This document shows, piece after piece, positions 25,414 to 33,569 of a DNA stretch of 64,000 bases. Position 1 is the stretch's first letter, and every line of letters starts with the position of its first letter. Source of the stretch: JAHDVS01 sp964370985. Lineage in GTDB: Bacteria > Actinomycetota > Thermoleophilia > Gaiellales > Gaiellaceae. A program made the translations under genes and the position numbers. Under the pieces are notes generated by a model. The model was not told where the DNA came from. It made no database searches and saw nothing but the letters and a program-made list of their open reading frames with translations. The DNA lies in NCBI GenBank assembly GCA_964370985.1, contig CAYJLE010000001.1, forward strand, positions 1 to 64,000. Direction: 5' to 3'.

Positions 25414-26301
25414 TCACCGGCTCGGGCGCGACGGAGCTCGCGTAACCGCGGCCACGGTGGCGCGGTAGAGGCCGCCGTCCACGGCCGCGAGCCCATCGAG
25501 CTCGAGCGAGACGAGCGCGGCCGCGACCGTCTCGGCCGCGAGGCCGCTGCGGCGGGTGAGCGCGTCGGCGTCGGCGGGGCCGTCCCGGAGCAGGGCGAGC
25601 ACGGCCGCGGCCGCCGGTGGGGGCTCCGGGCCGACCGGCGCCGGTGGCGGCTCGAGACCCAGCGCCGCCAGCACGTCCCCGGCGCAGAGCAGCGCCCCGG
25701 CGCCGACGCGGAGCAGCGCATTCGTGCCGAGCGAGAGCGCCGAGGTGATCTCGCCGGGCACGACGAAGACCTCCCGTCCCTCCTCGAGCGCGAAGTCCGC
25801 GGTGATCAGGGCCCCCGAGCGCTCCCTCGCCTCGACGACGACGGTGGCGAGCGAGAGGCCGGCGATGATGCGATTCCTGGCCGGGAACCGCCACGGCGCC
25901 GGCTCGACGCCGGGCGGGTACTCGGACACGATCAGGTCCGTCGCGGCGATCCTGCGCGCCAGCTCCGCGTGGGCCCGCGGGTAGTCCCGATCGATGCCGC
26001 AGCCGAGAACCGCGATCGTGGCGCCGCCGGCTTCGAGCGCACCCCGATGGGCCTCCGCGTCGATCCCGCGCGCGAGCCCGCTCACGACGACCGCCCCCGC
26101 GCCGGCGAGGTCGCGGCCGAGCGTGCGCGCGACCTGGGCCCCGTAGCCGGAGCAGGAGCGGGCGCCGACGACGGCGACGCACGGGCCCGCCAGGTGCTCG
26201 GGTTGCGCGCCCCGGAGGTGGAGGCGACGCGGCGGATCGTAGATCCGCGCGAGCAGCTGCGGGAAGCCCGGTGCGCCGAGCTCGAGCACCGCCCCCGTCA
26301 C
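25414..26301 (-). CDS. dprA: DNA-processing protein DprA
   Basis: 295 aa; binds incoming single-stranded DNA and loads RecA during transformation. The Rossmann-like DprA domain is clear: VAVVGARSCSGYGAQVARTL, VVSGLARGIDAEAHRGAL, GCGIDRDYPRAH, FPARNRIIAGLS and a C-terminal winged-helix region. GTG start overlaps the comM stop (GTGA). The comM-dprA pair suggests natural competence or plasmid/phage DNA handling. Confidence 0.93.
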   Translation of the reverse strand: MTGAVLELGAPGFPQLLARIYDPPRRLHLRGAQPEHLAGPCVAVVGARSCSGYGAQVARTLGRDLAGAGAVVVSGLARGIDAEAHRGALEAGGATIAVLGCGIDRDYPRAHAELARRIAATDLIVSEYPPGVEPAPWRFPARNRIIAGLSLATVVVEARERSGALITADFALEEGREVFVVPGEITSALSLGTNALLRVGAGALLCAGDVLAALGLEPPPAPVGPEPPPAAAAVLALLRDGPADADALTRRSGLAAETVAAALVSLELDGLAAVDGGLYRATVAAVTRAPSRPSR

Positions 26302-27758
26302 GGCCCCTCCCCGAGCTCCCGCGGCACACGGTAGGAGAGCGCCTCCGCCACGTGCTCCGCCCGGATCTCCGACGCGCCGGCAAGCGCCGCGGCCGTCGCG
26401 GCCACCCGCGCGACCCGGGCGCGACCCCGCCCGGACAGCGGCAGCCTGTCGACGGCGCGGTCGAGCAGCTCCCTGGCAGCGGGCGAGAGCGGCGGGGGCG
26501 CCTCCGCGAGACGGGCTCTGGCTGCATCGACGCGTCCGGCGACGATCGCGCTTGACTCCCCGGGCGCGCCGCCGAGCTCGCGCGAGCGCGCGCGCGGAAC
26601 GACCAGGACGAGGTCGAAGCGGTCGAGCAACGCACGCGAAAGCTTCGCCCGGTAGGCGGCGATCCGCTGCGGCGTGCAGGCGCAGGCTGCGGCCGGGTCG
26701 CCGCGGCCGCCGCACGGACAGAGGTTCATCGTCGCCGCGAGTAGGAAGCGTGCCGGGAAGATCGCCCTGCCGAGGACGCGGGCGATCGCGACCACGCCGT
26801 CCTCGAGCGGCTGGCGCAGCGCCTCGAGCACCGGCCGCTGGAACTCGGCGAGCTCGTCGAGGAGCAGCACGCCGCCATGGGCGAGGGTGATCTCGCCGGG
26901 ACGCGGGCCGGCGCCACCACCGACGATCCCCGCGGTCGAGGCGCTGTGGTGCGGCGCGCGGAACGGCGGATGCTCGACGAGGCCACGCCCGGGCGCAAGC
27001 AGGCCGGCGACCGAGTGGATGCGCGTCACCGTGAGCGCCTGGTCGCGGCCGAGGCGGGGCAGGAGCCCGGGCAGGCGACGCGCCAGCATCGTCTTGCCGG
27101 TGCCCGGCGGGCCGGCGAGGAGGACGTTGTGCCCGCCGGCGGCGGCCAGCTCGAGCGCGCGGCGGGCACGCTCCTGCCCGCGAACGTCGGCCAGGTCCGG
27201 GTACGCGGGACGCGGCGACGGCGGCGGCGGCTCCGGAACCGGGGGATGCAGCTCGCCACGCAGGTACGCGGCCGCCTCCGCGAGGTGGCGCAGTGGGACG
27301 GGCTCCACGCCGGCGAGGGCGGCCTCGGCCGCGGACTCGACCGGGCACAGCAGCCGGGGGATGCCTGACCGGCGCGCGGCCTCGGCGCAAGCCAGCACGC
27401 CGGGCACGGGACGCAGCCGCCCGTCGAGGGCGAGCTCTCCGACGGCCGCGTGCCCGACCAGGCGCTCCACCGGCACCTGGCGGGACGCTGCGAGCACGGC
27501 CAGCGCGATCGGCAGGTCGAGTCCCGAGCCCTCCTTGCGCAGCCCGGCGGGGGCCAGGTTGACGGTGATCCGCCGCAGCGGCCACTCGAGCTCCGCGCTC
27601 GCGATCCCGCTGCGCACCCGCTCCTTCGCCTCCTGACACGACTTGTCGGGCAGCCCGACGATGGCGAACGCCGGCACCCCGAGCTGGAGGTGCGCCTCGA
27701 CTTCCACCGGCCGGGCGTCGAGCCCGACGACGACGTGCGTCAAGGCCTTCGCGAGCAC
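26298..27758 (-). CDS. comM: YifB/ComM family Mg-chelatase-like AAA ATPase
   Basis: 486 aa. N-terminal Lon-like domain (HVVVGLDARPVEVEAHLQLG, GLPDKSCQEAKERVRSGI), then the AAA module with Walker A LLAGPPGTGKTMLARRL, Walker B GGVLLLDELAEF and MNLCPCG cysteines, and a C-terminal helical domain. ComM is a helicase aiding branch migration in transformation. GTG 27758 lies 6 nt after TAGCCT, so probably leaderless. Confidence 0.93.
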   Translation of the reverse strand: MLAKALTHVVVGLDARPVEVEAHLQLGVPAFAIVGLPDKSCQEAKERVRSGIASAELEWPLRRITVNLAPAGLRKEGSGLDLPIALAVLAASRQVPVERLVGHAAVGELALDGRLRPVPGVLACAEAARRSGIPRLLCPVESAAEAALAGVEPVPLRHLAEAAAYLRGELHPPVPEPPPPSPRPAYPDLADVRGQERARRALELAAAGGHNVLLAGPPGTGKTMLARRLPGLLPRLGRDQALTVTRIHSVAGLLAPGRGLVEHPPFRAPHHSASTAGIVGGGAGPRPGEITLAHGGVLLLDELAEFQRPVLEALRQPLEDGVVAIARVLGRAIFPARFLLAATMNLCPCGGRGDPAAACACTPQRIAAYRAKLSRALLDRFDLVLVVPRARSRELGGAPGESSAIVAGRVDAARARLAEAPPPLSPAARELLDRAVDRLPLSGRGRARVARVAATAAALAGASEIRAEHVAEALSYRVPRELGEGP

Positions 27759-27764
27759 GGTTCG

Positions 27765-27770
27765 AGGCTA
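27765..27770 (-). promoter_or_regulatory. -10 element (TAGCCT), leaderless comM promoter
   Basis: TAGCCT on the minus strand ends 6 nt before the comM GTG; no Shine-Dalgarno possible. Confidence 0.55.
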
Positions 27771-27896
27771 CGCGGGCCGAGCGCACGCGAGGCGCGCGGA
27801 CCGTGACGGGAACGTGACGCGGGGGGAGCGTCTCGCGCGCAGCGACGGCCGGCGGGTCTGCGAGACTCACGCGGTACGACCGACGGGAGGGAGACG

Positions 27897-28262
27897 ATGA
27901 CCGTGCTGCGCAGACGGAGTTCTTTCGCGCTCACGCTGCTGGTACTGGCGCTCGGCCTGGCGGCCTGCGGCGGCGGCGGCGGCGAGGCGGAGCCTCCGAC
28001 CTCAACGGTGCCGGCGAGCGCAGACGCGGCGGCCGGGGCCGGGGTGTGGGAGAGCGCCGGCTGCGGGACCTGCCACACGCTCGAAGCGGCCGGCGCGACC
28101 GGCGAGGTCGGCCCGAACCTCGACGAGGCGACACTCGACTTCGACTTCGTCCTCAACCGGGTCGAGATGGGCGGCGGCTCGATGCCGGCCTTCAAGGGGC
28201 AACTCGACGAGCAGCAGCTGCTCGACGTGTCGGCGTACGTGATCGAATCGACCTCGGGCTAG
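27897..28262 (+). CDS. c-type cytochrome lipoprotein
   Basis: 121 aa. Basic start and hydrophobic segment (FALTLLVLALGLAACG) with a lipobox LAAC, so probably membrane-anchored on the outer face. A single haem site CGTCH (about residue 58) and a distal Met candidate in GGGSMPAF. A small electron carrier; the partner is unknown. Strong GGGAGGGAG upstream of ATG 27897. It stands alone on the plus strand inside a minus-strand cluster. Confidence 0.9.
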   Translation: MTVLRRRSSFALTLLVLALGLAACGGGGGEAEPPTSTVPASADAAAGAGVWESAGCGTCHTLEAAGATGEVGPNLDEATLDFDFVLNRVEMGGGSMPAFKGQLDEQQLLDVSAYVIESTSG

Positions 28263-28287
28263 CCGCTCCGCGCTCGCTCGTCCGCGA

Positions 28288-28620
28288 TCAGCCGATCGGC
28301 ACGCGCTCCACGCGGCCGCCCCTGACCGCTGCGGCCTCGAGCGCCACCTCGAGGCCGGCCAGCCCCGGGTGCGCAGCGAGGAACGTCTCGGCGGCGCGCC
28401 GCACCCGACGGATCTTCTCGGGCCCGATCGCCTCGAGCGGATCGCCGAACCCGGGGCCCGCACGCATCTTCACCTCGCAGAAGACCAGGCGCCGGCCGCG
28501 GCGCAGGACGACGTCCAGCTCGTTACCGCCCGCGCGCGCGTTCGCCGCGAGCACGCGGTAGCCGCGCAGCCGGTAGTGGCGGCGCACGCGCCGCTCCGCC
28601 GCCGCGCCCGCCGGGTTCAC
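28288..28620 (-). CDS. YraN family (UPF0102) nuclease-like protein
   Basis: 110 aa with the PD-(D/E)xK-type core GNELDVVLRRGRRLVFCEVK and KMRAGPGFGDPLEAI. Function not firmly known; thought to act with RNase HII or in DNA processing. The GTG start overlaps the rnhB stop as GTGA, the usual neighbour. Confidence 0.9.
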   Translation of the reverse strand: MNPAGAAAERRVRRHYRLRGYRVLAANARAGGNELDVVLRRGRRLVFCEVKMRAGPGFGDPLEAIGPEKIRRVRRAAETFLAAHPGLAGLEVALEAAAVRGGRVERVPIG

Positions 28621-29267
28621 GCCTCCTCGCGCGGCCGCTCGGGCTCGTAGCAGAGCGCATTGAAGCTGCGCCGGTGCACGGCGCACGGCCCGCGCTCGCG
28701 GACGGCAGCCGCGTGACGGGGCGTGATGTAGCCGACGTGCGAGACGAACCCGAACGCCGGATAGACCGCGTCGAGCCGCCGCATCACCCGGTCGCGCGTC
28801 ACCTTGGCGACGATGGAGGCCGCGGCGATCGCGGCGCTACGCGCGTCACCGTCCACGACCGCCCGGTGCGGGGGAGCGGACGGGCCGAGGCGGAAGCCGT
28901 CGACGAGGCGGACGTCCGCGCCGGGAACCGCCCTCAACACGTCCGCGAGCGCGTCGAGGTTCGAGCGGTGGAGCCCCGCGCGATCGATCTCACCCGACGG
29001 GACGACGGACACGGCGACCCGGCGCGCGGACGCGAGCACGACCCCGTAGAGGCTCTCCCGCTCCCCCGGATCGAGCTGCTTCGAGTCGTTCAGGTGCGCC
29101 AGGGCGGCCGCGCGGCGGCCGATCAGCGAGGCGGTGTCGAGCAGGACGGCGGCGGCGACGAGCGGGCCTGCGAGGCTGCCGCGCCCCGCCTCGTCGGCTC
29201 CCACCACGAAGCGCGCGCCGAGACGCCTGTCGAACGCGATCAGCCTCCGCCCGGCCCCGGTCGCCAT
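28617..29267 (-). CDS. rnhB: ribonuclease HII
   Basis: 216 aa; removes ribonucleotides from DNA and cleaves RNA-DNA hybrids. Motifs: GADEAGRGSLAGP (catalytic Asp-Glu), NDSKQLDPGERE, LVDGFRLGP and AAASIVAKVTRDR. ATG 29267 is 6 nt downstream of TATCGT, so leaderless although it follows rplS by only 16 bp. Confidence 0.95.
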   Translation of the reverse strand: MATGAGRRLIAFDRRLGARFVVGADEAGRGSLAGPLVAAAVLLDTASLIGRRAAALAHLNDSKQLDPGERESLYGVVLASARRVAVSVVPSGEIDRAGLHRSNLDALADVLRAVPGADVRLVDGFRLGPSAPPHRAVVDGDARSAAIAAASIVAKVTRDRVMRRLDAVYPAFGFVSHVGYITPRHAAAVRERGPCAVHRRSFNALCYEPERPREEA

Positions 29268-29273
29268 TCGGCG

Positions 29274-29279
29274 ACGATA
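29274..29279 (-). promoter_or_regulatory. -10 element (TATCGT), leaderless rnhB promoter
   Basis: TATCGT on the minus strand ends 6 nt before the rnhB ATG, inside the 16-bp gap after rplS. Confidence 0.5.
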
Positions 29280-29283
29280 GCGC

Positions 29284-29631
29284 CTAGCGGAACTGCTTCT
29301 CGCGCACGCGCGCCTTCTTGCCCACCTTCGAGCGAAGGTAGTACAGCTTGGCGCGGTTCACGTCACCGATGGCGCCGACCTCGATCTTCTCGATCTTCGG
29401 CGTGTGCAGCGGGAACGTCCGCTCGACGCCGACGCCGAACGACTGCTTGCGGACGGTGAACGTCTCGCGGGCCCCCGCGCCCTGGCGTCTGATGCAGATT
29501 CCCTCGAACACCTGGACGCGGCGGCGCTGGCCCTCGATCACCTGGAAGTGGACGCGCACGGTGTCCCCCGCCTTGAAGCGGGGCACCTCGCGCAGCTGGC
29601 GCCGCTCGATGCTCTCGATCACGTTGCTCAT
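29284..29631 (-). CDS. rplS: 50S ribosomal protein L19
   Basis: 115 aa with the L19 signature: FKAGDTVRVHFQVIEGQRRR, VQVFEGICIRRQG, ERTFPLHTPKIEKIEV and AKLYYLRSKVGKKARVREK. ATG 29631 is preferred; a TTG two codons earlier is possible. Sits between lepB and rnhB as usual. Confidence 0.97.
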   Translation of the reverse strand: MSNVIESIERRQLREVPRFKAGDTVRVHFQVIEGQRRRVQVFEGICIRRQGAGARETFTVRKQSFGVGVERTFPLHTPKIEKIEVGAIGDVNRAKLYYLRSKVGKKARVREKQFR

Positions 29632-29661
29632 GGGCAAGGTGGCCGCCGGGGCCGAGGGCCA

Positions 29662-29667
29662 ATGCTA
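29662..29667 (-). promoter_or_regulatory. -10 element (TAGCAT) for rplS, built on the lepB stop
   Basis: TAGCAT on the minus strand starts with the TAG stop codon of lepB (29667-29665). About 30 nt remain to the rplS ATG. An internal promoter would let L19 be made apart from the operon. Confidence 0.4.
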
Positions 29668-30267
29668 GCGGAAGCCGATCCGGTTCGGCGGCCAGTACAC
29701 CATGAAGACCGGGCCGATCATGTCGGCCCGCGAGATCGTCCCCCAGACGCGGCTGTCGCAGGACATCTGGCGGTTGTCGCCCATCATCCAGTACTCGTCC
29801 TCGCCGAGCGTGACCGGCCCGAAGTCGCGGCCGCCGGCGCGGTCGGGCTCGAGGTAGGGCTCGTCGAGGCGCTCGCCGTCGACGTAGACGACACCGTCCT
29901 CCTGGGCGATCCGGTCGCCGGGCACGCCGACGATCCGCTTCACGTACGTGCCGCCCGCGCCGCAGGCCTGCTCGACCTTTGTGGGCGGGTCGAACACGAC
30001 GATCTCGCCGCGTTCCGGGTCGCGGAAGTGGAGGATGAAACGGTTGGCGATCACCCGGTCGTTGGTGCCGGCCTCGCAGCCGCTGCCGGGCCTCGCGCAG
30101 TGGAGCGTCGGCTCCATCGACGAGGACGGGATCCGGTAGGGATTGACGACGTACGCCTTGATCACCAGGACGGCGGCGACCGCGATCACTATGGTGAGGC
30201 TCCAGTCGACGATCGTCTTCCACGGCCCGGGCAGCCGGGCCGTGAGCCGGTCGATCGGGCCCCTCAG
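29665..30267 (-). CDS. lepB: signal peptidase I, apparent CTG start
   Basis: About 200 aa membrane protease that removes signal peptides. N-terminal membrane helix SLTIVIAVAAVLVIKAYVV, catalytic Ser in PSSSMEPTL, catalytic Lys in TYVKRIVGVPGD and box GDNRQMSCDSR. The first canonical start (GTG 30189) falls inside the membrane helix and would remove the cytoplasmic segment RGPIDRLTARLPGPWKTIVD. No ATG/GTG/TTG lies further up in this frame; a CTG at 30267-30265 overlaps the trmD stop as CTGA, as the ATGA/GTGA junctions elsewhere do. I take CTG as the likely start. Confidence 0.9.
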   Translation of the reverse strand: MRGPIDRLTARLPGPWKTIVDWSLTIVIAVAAVLVIKAYVVNPYRIPSSSMEPTLHCARPGSGCEAGTNDRVIANRFILHFRDPERGEIVVFDPPTKVEQACGAGGTYVKRIVGVPGDRIAQEDGVVYVDGERLDEPYLEPDRAGGRDFGPVTLGEDEYWMMGDNRQMSCDSRVWGTISRADMIGPVFMVYWPPNRIGFR

Positions 30268-30935
30268 CGTAGGCTCCGCTCGCTCGACCGCTCGCGGCTG
30301 CGCTCGCGACGCCAGGCGTCGACGCGCGCGTGGTCGCCCGAGCGCAGGACGTCGGGGACGCGCCAGCCCCGGTACTCGGCCGGGCGGGTGAAGTGCGGGT
30401 ACTCGACGCCGCGATCGAGCTCCGCGGAGAACGTCTCCACGAGCGCGCTCTCCTCGCTGCCGAGCGCGCCGGGGAGGCTCCTCGCGATCGCGTCGACGAC
30501 GATCATGGCGGGCAGCTCGCCCCCGGAGAGTACGTAGGGGCCGATCGAGAGCGCCTCCGTCGCCAGGTGCTCGAGGACGCGGTCGTCGAACCCCTCGAAG
30601 CGGGCCGAGAGCAGGGCGATGTGCTCCTCGGACGCGAGCTCCTCGACGAGTTCCTGGTCGAGCTGGCGGCCCTGGGGGGAGAGCGCGATCACCCGGGCCG
30701 GAGGCCGGCCGCGGTAGACCGCCTCGAGCGCGGCGTCGACGACGTCGACGCGCAGGAGCATTCCAGCCCCGCCGCCATAGGGCTCGTCATCGACCTGGCC
30801 GGCGCGAAGCGGCGTGAAGTCCCGGTAGCTGAACAGGCGCAGGTCGAGCCCGGAGCCGAGCACGGCGGCGAGCGGGCGCTGCTCCGTCATCCAGGCGAAG
30901 GCGTGCGGAACGAGGGTGAAGACGTCGATCTGCAT
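30264..30935 (-). CDS. trmD: tRNA (guanine-N1)-methyltransferase
   Basis: 223 aa; methylates G37 of tRNAs. Start MQIDVFTLVP, then DDEPYGGGAGMLLR, SPQGRQLDQ and the knotted SAM site IGPYVLSGGELPAM. ATG 30935; TAAGCT 10 nt upstream begins with the rimM stop TAA. Last residues are Arg/Ser-rich. Confidence 0.95.
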   Translation of the reverse strand: MQIDVFTLVPHAFAWMTEQRPLAAVLGSGLDLRLFSYRDFTPLRAGQVDDEPYGGGAGMLLRVDVVDAALEAVYRGRPPARVIALSPQGRQLDQELVEELASEEHIALLSARFEGFDDRVLEHLATEALSIGPYVLSGGELPAMIVVDAIARSLPGALGSEESALVETFSAELDRGVEYPHFTRPAEYRGWRVPDVLRSGDHARVDAWRRERSRERSSERSLR

Positions 30936-30945
30936 GCAGGAGACG

Positions 30946-30951
30946 AGCTTA
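30946..30951 (-). promoter_or_regulatory. possible -10 element (TAAGCT) for trmD, built on the rimM stop
   Basis: TAAGCT on the minus strand begins with the TAA stop of rimM and ends 10 nt before the trmD ATG, which lacks a Shine-Dalgarno site. Confidence 0.35.
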
Positions 30952-31413
30952 GACGGACTCGCCGTAGCCGCGGGCGACGACGATCCGGCCGGCCTCGGGC
31001 TCGATGGCGAGGACGCAGTCCTCGACGAGCGGCAGGGCGTGCCCGGAGTCGAGCTCGAGCACGTCGTTGGCTACGCCCGGCTCCACGCTGACGACGGTTC
31101 CGAGCGGACGGCCGGTCTCGTCCTCGACGGCGAGCCCGACGAGCTGGAACGCGTAGAACTCGCCCTCACCCGGGGGCGGCAGCTCGTCGGCGGGCAGCTC
31201 GAGCTCCGAGCCGCGCTCGACGGGCCGGTCGAGCCTGATCACGGACCGGCCGCCGGCTCGCTTGGCGGCGACGACCGCGGCGGGCTCGCCGCGGACGTAG
31301 ACGCGTGCTCCCGGAGCAAACCGTGCGGGATCGTCGCTCGCGCCCTCGACGACGAACGCCCCGTCGAGCCCATGGGGCCGCCCGACACGCCCCACGGCGA
31401 CCCAGCGGCTCAT
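30949..31413 (-). CDS. rimM: ribosome maturation factor RimM
   Basis: 154 aa; 30S assembly factor that binds S19. N-terminal VAVGRVGRPHGLDGAFVV; PRC-barrel half EFYAFQLVGLAVEDETGRPL and ANDVLELDSG. Start ATG overlaps the khpA stop by 4 bp. Confidence 0.93.
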   Translation of the reverse strand: MSRWVAVGRVGRPHGLDGAFVVEGASDDPARFAPGARVYVRGEPAAVVAAKRAGGRSVIRLDRPVERGSELELPADELPPPGEGEFYAFQLVGLAVEDETGRPLGTVVSVEPGVANDVLELDSGHALPLVEDCVLAIEPEAGRIVVARGYGESV

Positions 31414-31640
31414 TCCACTATCTCCAGGAGGGTCCGCTCATCCCGCCTCGCGCCGCCGGCGCGCACGACCGTCCGCAGGGCCCTGACGAGCCTGCCCTGA
31501 CGGCCGATCACCTTGCCGACGTCGTCCTCGGCGACGTGGAGCTGCAGCACCACGGCGTCGTCGCGCTCGATCCGCTCGACCCTCACCTGCTCGGGGTGGT
31601 CGACGAGCGTCCGCGCCAGGTACGCGACGAGCTCCTCCAT
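31410..31640 (-). CDS. khpA: KH-domain RNA-binding protein
   Basis: 76 aa with a single KH domain; the GXXG loop is in DVGKVIGRQGRLVRALR. KhpA proteins bind RNA broadly and sit between rpsP and rimM in Gram-positive and actinobacterial genomes, as here. ATG 31640, 8 bp after rpsP. Confidence 0.93.
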   Translation of the reverse strand: MEELVAYLARTLVDHPEQVRVERIERDDAVVLQLHVAEDDVGKVIGRQGRLVRALRTVVRAGGARRDERTLLEIVE

Positions 31641-31648
31641 CGGCGCGG

Positions 31649-31888
31649 CTAGATCCCGGACTTCTGGATCAGGCGCCGGACCGGCTCGGTCGGCTGGGCG
31701 CCCTTCGCGAGCCAGTCGTGGATCTTCTCCCCGTCGAGATCGATCGTCGACGGCTCGGTACGGGGGTTGTACCGGCCGACGATCTCGATGAAGCGACCGT
31801 CGCGCGGCGCTCGCGCGTCGGCCACGACGACCCGGTAGATCGGGTTCTTCTTCGAGCCCACACGGGCAAGTCTGATCTTGGCTGCCAT
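31649..31888 (-). CDS. rpsP: 30S ribosomal protein S16
   Basis: 79 aa: MAAKIRLARVGSKKNPIYRV start, RDGRFIEIVGRYNPRTEP. AGGAGG just upstream of ATG 31888, 7 bp after ffh. Confidence 0.97.
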   Translation of the reverse strand: MAAKIRLARVGSKKNPIYRVVVADARAPRDGRFIEIVGRYNPRTEPSTIDLDGEKIHDWLAKGAQPTEPVRRLIQKSGI

Positions 31889-31895
31889 CGTCCTC

Positions 31896-33230
31896 CTATC
31901 GTCTCAGCTGCGCGGCCATCGACTGGATATTCGGCATCTTGCCGCGTCCCATCTGCTTCATCATCTTCTCCATCTGCTTGCGCCCGTTCAGGAGCTGGTT
32001 GACCTGCTGGACGGACGTGCCGCTGCCCCGCGCGATCCGGCTGCGCCGCGCGCCACTGATGATCTCGGGACGGCGCCGCTCCTCCGGCGTCATGGAGAGC
32101 ACGATCGCGCGGGCCCATTCGAGCGCCTTGTCGTCGACGTTGACGCCCTGGAGCTGCTTGCCGAGGCCCGGGATCATGCCGAGCACGCTCTGGAGCGGGC
32201 CCAGCTTTCGCATCATCTCGTAGGACTTCAGGAAGTCGTCGAACGTGAACCGCCCGGAGCGCAGCCGCCGCTCGAGCTCCTCCTGCTCGTCCTGCTCGGT
32301 TGCCGCCTCCGCCTTCTCGATCAGGGTGAGCACGTCGCCCATGCCGAGGATCCGGGACGCCATCCGGTCGGGGTGGAAGACGTCGAGCTGGTCGAGCTTC
32401 TCCCCGAGCGAGGCGAACTTGATCGGCGTGCCCGTGACGGCCTTGACCGACAGGGCCGCGCCGCCGCGAGCGTCGCCGTCGAGCTTCGTCAGGACGACCC
32501 CGTCGAACGCGACGCGCCCCGCGAACGCCTCGGCGACGTTGACGGCGTCCTGGCCGGTCATCGAGTCGAGGACGAGCAGCACGTTCGTCGGCTTGACGGC
32601 GTCTCGGACGGCGGCGAGCTCGTCCATCAGCTCCTCGTCGACGTGCAGGCGCCCGGCCGTGTCGACGATCAGCACGTCCCGCCCCTGTGCCCGGGCCTGG
32701 TCGAGCGCCTTGCGGGCGACCGCGACGGGGTCCTTCGTGTCGCGGGCGGCGTAGACGGGCACCTGGATCTGCCGGCCGAGCTGCTCGAGCTGGTCGATCG
32801 CCGCCGGCCGCTGCAGGTCGCACGCGGCGAGGGCCGGGCTCTTGCCGTCCGTCTTACGCAGGTGGAGGGCGAGCTTGGCGGCCAGCGTCGTCTTGCCCGA
32901 GCCCTGGAGTCCCACGAGCAGGATCACGGTCGGCGGGCGCCCCGAGAACGCGAGCTTCGAGCTGCCCTGCCCCATCAGCGCCGTCAGCTCCTCGTGGACG
33001 ACCTTCACGACCTGCTGGCCTGGCGTCAGGCTCTTCGCTACCTCCGCCCCGAGCGCCCGCTCCTTGACGCGCTCGACGAAGTCCTTGACGACCTTGAAGT
33101 TGACGTCCGCCTCGAGCAGGGCGAGGCGGATCTCCCTGAGCGCCTTGTTCAGGTCCTCCTCGGACAGCCGCCCGCGCGAGCGCAGCCCGCCCAGGGTGGC
33201 CTGGAGCTTGTCGGAGAGCGTGTCGAACAT
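31896..33230 (-). CDS. ffh: signal recognition particle GTPase Ffh
   Basis: 444 aa; binds signal sequences with SRP RNA and docks to FtsY. N domain, then G domain with VGLQGSGKTTLAAKLA, DLQRPAAIDQL, VDTAGRLHVDEELM and TKLDGDARGG; the C-terminal M domain is Met-rich (MEKMMKQMGRGKMPN). ATG 33230 lies 9 nt after TACAAT, so nearly leaderless. It is separated from its usual neighbour ftsY by a 5.6-kb accessory island. Confidence 0.97.
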   Translation of the reverse strand: MFDTLSDKLQATLGGLRSRGRLSEEDLNKALREIRLALLEADVNFKVVKDFVERVKERALGAEVAKSLTPGQQVVKVVHEELTALMGQGSSKLAFSGRPPTVILLVGLQGSGKTTLAAKLALHLRKTDGKSPALAACDLQRPAAIDQLEQLGRQIQVPVYAARDTKDPVAVARKALDQARAQGRDVLIVDTAGRLHVDEELMDELAAVRDAVKPTNVLLVLDSMTGQDAVNVAEAFAGRVAFDGVVLTKLDGDARGGAALSVKAVTGTPIKFASLGEKLDQLDVFHPDRMASRILGMGDVLTLIEKAEAATEQDEQEELERRLRSGRFTFDDFLKSYEMMRKLGPLQSVLGMIPGLGKQLQGVNVDDKALEWARAIVLSMTPEERRRPEIISGARRSRIARGSGTSVQQVNQLLNGRKQMEKMMKQMGRGKMPNIQSMAAQLRR

Positions 33231-33239
33231 CGCCCGGGC

Positions 33240-33245
33240 ATTGTA
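33240..33245 (-). promoter_or_regulatory. -10 element (TACAAT), ffh operon promoter
   Basis: TACAAT on the minus strand ends 9 nt before the ffh ATG and probably drives the ffh-rpsP-khpA-rimM run. Confidence 0.6.
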
Positions 33246-33410
33246 CGGGCCGTCACGGGCCGGCCCGCGGCTGACGCGCCCGCGCAACCACCCGACCCTC
33301 GCGCCCGCACAACACCCCACCGTGTAGGGGCATGTCCTGACCCGCCCTCACGTGTCCCGGGCGAGGGCGACCTGCGGCACGCGCCCGAGCCGGCGGCCGC
33401 ACCCTGCTCG

Positions 33411-33420
33411 GGACATGTCC
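33411..33420. repeat. 10-bp perfect palindrome GGACATGTCC
   Basis: A perfect inverted repeat directly before the TGCCTGGCACC array; a near copy (GGGCATGTCC) lies about 80 bp to the left. Possible regulator site or element end; role unknown. Confidence 0.4.
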
Positions 33421-33423
33421 AGG

Positions 33424-33456
33424 TGCCTGGCACCTGCCTGGCACCTGCCTGGCACC
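33424..33456. repeat. three tandem 11-bp repeats (TGCCTGGCACC)
   Basis: Three exact copies at 33424-33434, 33435-33445 and 33446-33456. With the preceding GG the first copy forms a palindrome GGTGCC-T-GGCACC. It lies 77 bp upstream of the antitoxin -35. Could be an operator array for the antitoxin or an interspersed repeat. Confidence 0.6.
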
Positions 33457-33533
33457 GGGAGACTGCGTGCCCCAGGGATCGATCCGGTCTGCTCCGCGCC
33501 GCTTCTACGAGCCGACATCGATCGCGCGGAATC

Positions 33534-33563
33534 TTGACGGATTCGCGACGGGTCTGCTAGTCT
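33534..33563 (+). promoter_or_regulatory. promoter of the toxin-antitoxin operon (TTGACG-18-TAGTCT)
   Basis: -35 TTGACG at 33534-33539 and -10 TAGTCT at 33558-33563 with an 18-bp spacer. The -10 ends 6 nt before the antitoxin ATG, so the mRNA is leaderless. This is the best -35 in the window. Confidence 0.65.
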
Positions 33564-33569
33564 GGACGC

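Larger units (their letters stand above)
33231..33569. other. 339-bp intergenic region between ffh and the island
   Basis: No convincing gene. It holds the ffh and antitoxin promoters, two ATGTCC motifs (GGGCATGTCC at 33328-33337 and the perfect palindrome GGACATGTCC at 33411-33420) and three tandem copies of an 11-bp unit at 33424-33456. It forms the left border of the accessory island. Confidence 0.6.
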
